Source of the DNA: Caballeronia sp. LZ062 | GTDB taxonomy: Bacteria > Pseudomonadota > Gammaproteobacteria > Burkholderiales > Burkholderiaceae | Assembly (NCBI RefSeq): GCF_031450785.1 | Contig: NZ_JARTWB010000002.1 | Span: 1,612,001-1,676,000 of the forward strand | Length of the DNA stretch: 64,000 bases | Direction of reading: 5' to 3' | Part shown: positions 59,600 through 64,000 of the stretch, one piece after another | How the letters are laid out: each line of letters starts with the position of its first letter | Position numbering within the stretch: the stretch's first letter is position 1 | Position numbers and translations under genes: made by a program | Notes under the pieces: generated by a model | Told to the model about the DNA's origin: nothing | What the model saw: only the letters and a program-made list of their open reading frames with translations | The model's database searches: none

Positions 59600-60343
59600 T
59601 TAGCGCGCCACCGCGATCAACTCGCGGCTCGTCTCGTTCACTGGCGCGCGATTCCAGTCCCCATACCAGTCGATCTGCGCGAAGCCCGCGCGGTTCAGCA
59701 GCAGCGTCAGCTCGTCGCGGCTTCGGAAGCGCAGTTCGCTTTCAGCGCGCAGCGTTTCGGCCTCGCCGTCGAAGCGCGCGTGAGTCGTGAACGCGACGCG
59801 CCCGGTCGCGAGCGGATCGGGGCTCGCGTGCCGCTCTTGCCACACATCGACGGCCCGTCCATCGGCGCTTTGCACGCGTCGCAATGAGCGTTCGGGCGTC
59901 CAGTTCTCCCAAGCCCGCGCCGCGGGATTGCGGCTCTCGAACGCGATGCGCCCGCCGGGACGCAGCGCGCGGCGCGCGGCGCCGAGCGCAGCTAACAGCG
60001 ATGCATCGTCGAGAAACACTTGCGCGACGTGACCGGTCATCACGAGCAAGTCCGCCGCGCCGACGAACGGCAGCGCGGACGAATCGCCTTCGATCCATGT
60101 GACGCGATCGCCGAACGGACGCCCGCGCGCGACCTTCAGCATCTGCGGCGACGGATCGACGCCCGTCACGCGATAGCCGCGTTCAGCGAGCTCGCAGGCG
60201 AGCAGCCCGGTGCCGCATCCGAGGTCGATCACATGCACCGCCGACTCGGCGAGCGCCACGTAGAACGCCGTGTCGGGACCGGCTGGATTGAGCGTGTCGT
60301 AGAGCGCGACGAGGCGCGGGTCGGCGTAAAGACTCATTAGCAT
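59600..60343 (-). CDS. Class I SAM-dependent methyltransferase
   Basis: A 247-residue methyltransferase, starting at 60343 or at the second ATG at 60337. SAM-binding motif I is VIDLGCGTGLLACEL near residue 38, motif II is VTGVDPSPQML, and later motifs appear in DLLVMTGHVAQVF and ALRPGGRIAFESRNP. The substrate is unknown. The first ATG overlaps the stop of the upstream DUF4239 gene (TAATG), so the two are translationally coupled. Confidence 0.85.
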   Translation of the reverse strand: MLMSLYADPRLVALYDTLNPAGPDTAFYVALAESAVHVIDLGCGTGLLACELAERGYRVTGVDPSPQMLKVARGRPFGDRVTWIEGDSSALPFVGAADLLVMTGHVAQVFLDDASLLAALGAARRALRPGGRIAFESRNPAARAWENWTPERSLRRVQSADGRAVDVWQERHASPDPLATGRVAFTTHARFDGEAETLRAESELRFRSRDELTLLLNRAGFAQIDWYGDWNRAPVNETSRELIAVAR

Positions 60344-61146
60344 TAGCGGCTTTGATAGGCGAGCGCCTCGCGCATCGGCTGGCTATGAACCATGATCGGT
60401 CCGGTGAACGGCGTATCGAGATCGAGAATAACGAGCACGGCGGAAGCAATGGATAGCGCGCCGAGCATGATCGTCACGAGTGAAAGCGCGTTGCGCGGCG
60501 CGATCAGCCCGAAGCACAGAAAGATGATGAGCAGCCAGCCGACGAGAATGCGGTCGAACGGATAGGAAATGGTGCCGTGCGCTTCCTCGATCAGCTTCCA
60601 GCGCAGTGCAATGAGCTGGTTGAAGCGCGTGGCTGCGTCGTCGGCCAGCTTGCGGTGATAGGCGTCGGCCGGCTGAAGCAGCCGCACCTGACGCTGCCCG
60701 CGCGTGAGCAGTTCGCCGAGCGCGCGGCTCTCCAGCTTGCCGCTCGCGTGCGGCGACGGTTCCACTTGCGGATAGTAGCCGCCCGGCGGATGCGGTTCCG
60801 CGGGCCACGTGCTCGCGATAGCTGCCGCCGTATAGCTGCGCAAAACGGCGCGCGTGGCATCGAGGTCCGCGCCGTAGTCGCGCATGGCGTCGTCGAGTTC
60901 GATGAGCGCGGCGGCGTAGGCACGCACGTCGTTATCGGTGGTATCGAACACGGTTTTCGCCGACGCCGTGAGCAAGCCCAGCACGAGCGCCGCGAACGTC
61001 ACGAGCATACCGACGACGAGTTGCACGAGCTGCACCGTCTCCTGCGCCTTGTGCTCCTCCGGCAAGAGCGGGCGGATAATCGCGCCGATGCCGGTGCTGG
61101 CGAGCAGCAGGAGGAACACGAGCACCGCGGATTCGATTTCCGTCAT
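60343..61146 (-). CDS. DUF4239 membrane protein
   Basis: A 267-residue inner-membrane protein. Helices run at about 5-25 and 40-62 (VQLVVGMLVTFAALVLGLLTASAKT) and two near the C-terminus (ILVGWLLIIFLCFGLI and LVTIMLGALSIASAVLVILDLDTPFTG). The DTTDNDVRAYAAALIELDDAMRDYG segment is cytoplasmic or periplasmic and helical. This matches the DUF4239 family of unknown function. Operonic with the methyltransferase by overlap. Confidence 0.82.
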   Translation of the reverse strand: MTEIESAVLVFLLLLASTGIGAIIRPLLPEEHKAQETVQLVQLVVGMLVTFAALVLGLLTASAKTVFDTTDNDVRAYAAALIELDDAMRDYGADLDATRAVLRSYTAAAIASTWPAEPHPPGGYYPQVEPSPHASGKLESRALGELLTRGQRQVRLLQPADAYHRKLADDAATRFNQLIALRWKLIEEAHGTISYPFDRILVGWLLIIFLCFGLIAPRNALSLVTIMLGALSIASAVLVILDLDTPFTGPIMVHSQPMREALAYQSR

Positions 61147-61360
61147 GAGCGCATGGGCCGCGAGCGAGATTGGGTGCTCGCATTATCGGGCGGAAACGGC
61201 TTGCGGTCCAATGCCGGCGTGTCGGATCGATCAGACACACGATGGCGTGAAGCGACGCTTGCGGCCGGCGCTGCTTTCAAGGACGCCGGTTCAAAACACC
61301 ACGCCTTCGCGCGCTGCTCGACTTCTTCGCGGCATGCTTCGCCGAGCGGACGGCGCTCGC

Positions 61361-62272
61361 TCACATACCGTCGTCCCAGGGCGGTTCATCGCCAAATGCA
61401 TCTGCGAGGTAATCCACGAATCGCCGCACCTTCAACGGAATGCGCCGCGCGCCGGGATACACCGCCTGTATCAACAGTTCGTTGGCACGGTAAGCCGGCA
61501 GCAGCGCCACGAGTTCGCCACGCCGCACGTGCCCGCCGAACACGAAGCTCGGACCGTAGGCGATGCCCGCGCCGGCTAGCGCGGCGGACAGCAACATCTG
61601 CATGTTGTTCGCGCAGATCCGCGAAGGTCCGTCGATCACATACGCTCGATCGTTCGCGTCGAACAAGGTCCAGTCTCCCGCCGATACGGCCTCGCTGAAA
61701 ACAAGCCTCGGCGCTTCTCGCAGATCCTCTGGCCGATGCGGCGTGCCGTGCCGCGCGAGATAGGCGGGCGATGCGCACACGACCATACGGCATGGCGCGA
61801 TCCGGCGCGTGACGAGTGCGGGATCATCGAGACGACCGATGCGTATCGCCACATCGATGCCCGCGTCGAAGAGGTCGACGTACCGGTCACCGAGATCCAC
61901 TTCGACATTCACTTGCGGATGATCTCCCGCATAGCGTGCGATGACTTCGCCCATATGCAGTGCGCCGAAGGTGACGGGCGCGGCGACCCGCAGCACGCCA
62001 CGCGCCGTCGCTTGCGAATCGCTGACCTCGCGGTTCGCTTCATCGAATGCGTCGAGAATCTGCTTGCTGCGCTCGTAGTAGGCGTGGCCTGCATCGGTCA
62101 AGCTCAGGCGTCGGGTCGTGCGTTGCAGCAGCCGCGCATTCAGCCGCGTCTCGATTTCGCTGACATGCTTGCCGGCCATCGCGGGCGACAGTCCGAAGCG
62201 ACGCGCGGACGCAGCAAGGCTCCCCTCCTCCACCGCGGCGACGAAGACAGCAAGACTCGTCAGTCGGTCCAT
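61361..62272 (-). CDS. LysR-family transcriptional regulator
   Basis: A 303-residue regulator. The HTH is SLAASARRFGLSPAMAGKHVSEIETRLNARLLQRTTRRLSLTDAG near residues 16-60. The co-inducer domain begins GVLRVAAPVTFGALHMGEVI and includes GIDVAIRIGRLDDPAL and MQMLLSAALAGAGIAYGPSFV. A GGGGAG ribosome-binding site lies just before the ATG. It is divergent from the alpha/beta hydrolase gene across 111 bp, a classic pairing for a LysR target. The effector is unknown. Confidence 0.92.
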   Translation of the reverse strand: MDRLTSLAVFVAAVEEGSLAASARRFGLSPAMAGKHVSEIETRLNARLLQRTTRRLSLTDAGHAYYERSKQILDAFDEANREVSDSQATARGVLRVAAPVTFGALHMGEVIARYAGDHPQVNVEVDLGDRYVDLFDAGIDVAIRIGRLDDPALVTRRIAPCRMVVCASPAYLARHGTPHRPEDLREAPRLVFSEAVSAGDWTLFDANDRAYVIDGPSRICANNMQMLLSAALAGAGIAYGPSFVFGGHVRRGELVALLPAYRANELLIQAVYPGARRIPLKVRRFVDYLADAFGDEPPWDDGM

Positions 62273-62383
62273 GGCACTCCCCGATTCGATCGCGGCATTA
62301 TCGACTGTCGCCACCGAACGGGCAATTATCGAATGTGCGCTGCATGCCTACGATTCACGTATTCAACGAACGGGAGCGAATGC

Positions 62384-63547
62384 ATGAAGATCGAAACGAA
62401 CGGCACGCGGATTCATGTGACCGAGCGCGGCAAAGGCGACATGGCGCTCGTGTTCCTGCACTACTACGGCGGTTCGTCGCGGACATGGGACCGGATAGCG
62501 GACGCGCTGTGCGACCGGTATCGGATAGTCGCCACCGACCATCGCGGCTGGGGCGAGTCGGACGCGCCCGCCGACGGCTACCGTATCGCCGATCTGGCAG
62601 ACGATGCACAGGGCGTGATCGAGTCGCTCGGTTTGCGGCGCTACGTGCTCGTCGGGCACTCCATGGGCGGCAAAGTCGCGCAATTCATCGCATCGCGCCG
62701 GCCGAGCGGGCTGCAAGGTCTCGTGCTCGTGGCGCCCTCGCCTCCGTCGCCGACGCTTCTCCCGGAGCCGCAGCACACGACGTTATCGAACGCTTATCGG
62801 TCGCGAGAATCGGTGGAGTTCGTGATGGATCACGTGCTCACCGCCAAACCGCTCGACGCCGCGTGCCGCGAGCAGGTCATCGCGGACAGCATGAAGGGCG
62901 CGCCTCAGGCGAAGGCGGCGTGGCCCGAGATCGCGATGCGCGAAGACATCACGGCTGCGGTGCAGGCCATCGACGTGCCGACCATCGTGATCTGCGGAGA
63001 ACTGGACCAGGTCGACCGCATCGATACCTTGCAGGCGGAACTGCTCACGTACGTGCCGCACGCGGCGATGACCATCCTGCCTGGCGTCGGACATCTGTCG
63101 CCGCTCGAGGCGCCGGCCGAGGTCGCGCGAATCATCGGCCGCTTTATCGGCGCATTGGAAGACGGCCTCACGGGTTGCACGACGCCCGACGAAGTGCCGC
63201 GTGCATTCGATGCGGCGATGAACGCGGGCGATCTGGACGGTGTGCTCCGCGCATTCAGCAACGATGCGACGATGCGCTTGACCAACGGCGTGCTCATCGA
63301 ACAGCGCCCTGCGGAACTACGCGAGGCGATGGCGCAATTACTCGCGATGAAACCGCGCATCCGCAACACGGTGCGCCGCGTGCTGTCGAGCGGAGACCTT
63401 GCACTAGTCTTGACGGACTGGACGCTGAGTGTGGCGTCGCCCGACGGAGAGCCGCATGTCGAGTCCGGTACCGCGACTCAGGTCGTGCAGAAAGGCCGGG
63501 ACGGCGCCTGGCGGTTGAAAATCTCGAATCCGCTGGGGCTTGAGTAG
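62384..63547 (+). CDS. Alpha/beta hydrolase with C-terminal NTF2/SnoaL-like domain
   Basis: 387 residues. Residues 1-265 form an alpha/beta hydrolase: HYYGGSSRTWDRI, a nucleophile elbow GHSMGG near residue 93, an acid in CGELDQVDRI, and a histidine in LPGVGHLSPLEAP. Residues about 270-387 are an NTF2/SnoaL-like domain (VPRAFDAAMNAGDLDGVLRAFSNDATMRL, then VLSSGDLALVLTDWTLSV). Such a fusion is uncommon; the extra domain may bind or dehydrate a substrate. No signal peptide. Divergent LysR suggests substrate-induced expression. Confidence 0.82.
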   Translation: MKIETNGTRIHVTERGKGDMALVFLHYYGGSSRTWDRIADALCDRYRIVATDHRGWGESDAPADGYRIADLADDAQGVIESLGLRRYVLVGHSMGGKVAQFIASRRPSGLQGLVLVAPSPPSPTLLPEPQHTTLSNAYRSRESVEFVMDHVLTAKPLDAACREQVIADSMKGAPQAKAAWPEIAMREDITAAVQAIDVPTIVICGELDQVDRIDTLQAELLTYVPHAAMTILPGVGHLSPLEAPAEVARIIGRFIGALEDGLTGCTTPDEVPRAFDAAMNAGDLDGVLRAFSNDATMRLTNGVLIEQRPAELREAMAQLLAMKPRIRNTVRRVLSSGDLALVLTDWTLSVASPDGEPHVESGTATQVVQKGRDGAWRLKISNPLGLE

Positions 63548-63663
63548 GAAGAAGTGGTCAGCACCGCGATTACATCGGATGTCATTGCGCGTAGCGGCCG
63601 AAATTCGATAGGCTCGGACGCATGGACCGCAGTCACGGCTCGCCCCGACACATGAGGAAGACC

Positions 63664-64000
63664 ATGAGCATATCGCCGCTTCACCAACGGGCCTCCACCG
63701 AATTAGGCGGGCTGCTCCGTCACTGGCGGGAAGTGCGCGGGGTCAGCCAGCTCGAACTCTCGCTAATTGCGGGCATTTCGCAGCGCCAGATCAGCTTTAT
63801 CGAGAGCGGGCGCAGCGTGCCAGGACGGCAAACGCTGCTGACTATCGCGCAGTCGCTGGATGTTCCGCTGCGTGAGCGCAACGCGCTCTTGCTGTCCGCC
63901 GGTTACGCGCCGATGTATTCCGACGCAAAATGGAACGACAATGAAATGTCCGTGGTGATGAGTGCCGCCAAGCGCATGCTTCAGCAGCACGAGCCATTCC
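63664..64000 (+). CDS. XRE-family HTH regulator, MmyB-like, truncated by the window edge
   Basis: The first 112 residues of a regulator. The HTH lies at about 17-70 (LRHWREVRGVSQLELSLIA, then ISQRQISFIESGRSVPGRQ), followed by IAQSLDVPLRERNALLLSAGYAPMY, the signature linking an XRE HTH to the MmyB-like ligand domain. No stop before position 64000, so it continues to the right. Same strand as the hydrolase gene, 116 bp after it. Confidence 0.85.
   Translation, partial: MSISPLHQRASTELGGLLRHWREVRGVSQLELSLIAGISQRQISFIESGRSVPGRQTLLTIAQSLDVPLRERNALLLSAGYAPMYSDAKWNDNEMSVVMSAAKRMLQQHEPF

Overview
This is a GC-rich, gene-dense chromosomal window. Gene content and order point to a beta-proteobacterium of the Burkholderiaceae, most like Paraburkholderia, Caballeronia or Burkholderia. 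The supporting features are the glycosyltransferase/dnaE pair, a large second-type FtsK with a very long linker, an orphan RsxB beside nth, paired class I cytochromes c, a DUF3311/MctP pair, intracellular PHA depolymerase, and many TACAAT-type -10 elements. I see no rRNA, tRNA, CRISPR array, insertion sequence or prophage. The window reads as core and soft-core chromosome rather than an island.

Layout. 1-10.3 kb: LPS glycosyltransferase, dnaE, trhO, gluQ, rhlE, a lysozyme-inhibitor-like protein, a tiny lipoprotein and purT. 10.5-19.4 kb: META lipoprotein, large ftsK, zntB-like transporter, pagP with a broken signal peptide, an exported lactonase and a DUF3096 peptide. 19.5-24.4 kb: a small hypothetical gene, a GH15 glucoamylase, phaZ and a TetR regulator. 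24.7-27.7 kb: rsxB-nth-DUF1841 facing two cytochromes c. 28.1-34.2 kb: a moxR/GNAT/VWA module, a BenE transporter, a TonB-C-like small protein, transaldolase and a VOC protein. 34.2-39.5 kb: FUSC, an MctP/DUF3311 monocarboxylate permease, and a tightly overlapped ubiC/glycosylase/speE-like operon. 39.6-44.0 kb: a small basic protein, htpG, a HEMTH metallopeptidase-like protein and a MocR regulator. 44.2-51.5 kb: VOC, DMT transporter, aminotransferase, RidA, PhzF and a GGDEF-EAL protein. 51.5-64.0 kb: CopD-like protein, parC, parE, uup, DUF4399, rubredoxin, methyltransferase, DUF4239, a LysR regulator divergent from an alpha/beta hydrolase-NTF2 fusion, and a truncated XRE regulator at the right edge.

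Regulatory sites read from the sequence: a sigma70-like promoter for phaZ overlapped by a PhaR/PhbF-type operator; a sigma32-like promoter for htpG; repeated TACCG half-sites between the MocR gene and the VOC/transporter/aminotransferase cluster; and seven clear hairpin terminators, several of them bidirectional.

The most unusual observation is pagP. Its natural ATG and signal peptide lie out of frame with the mature enzyme across a 9-A homopolymer, and removal of one A restores a textbook signal peptide. This is a candidate phase-variable lipid A palmitoylation switch, or else a sequencing error.
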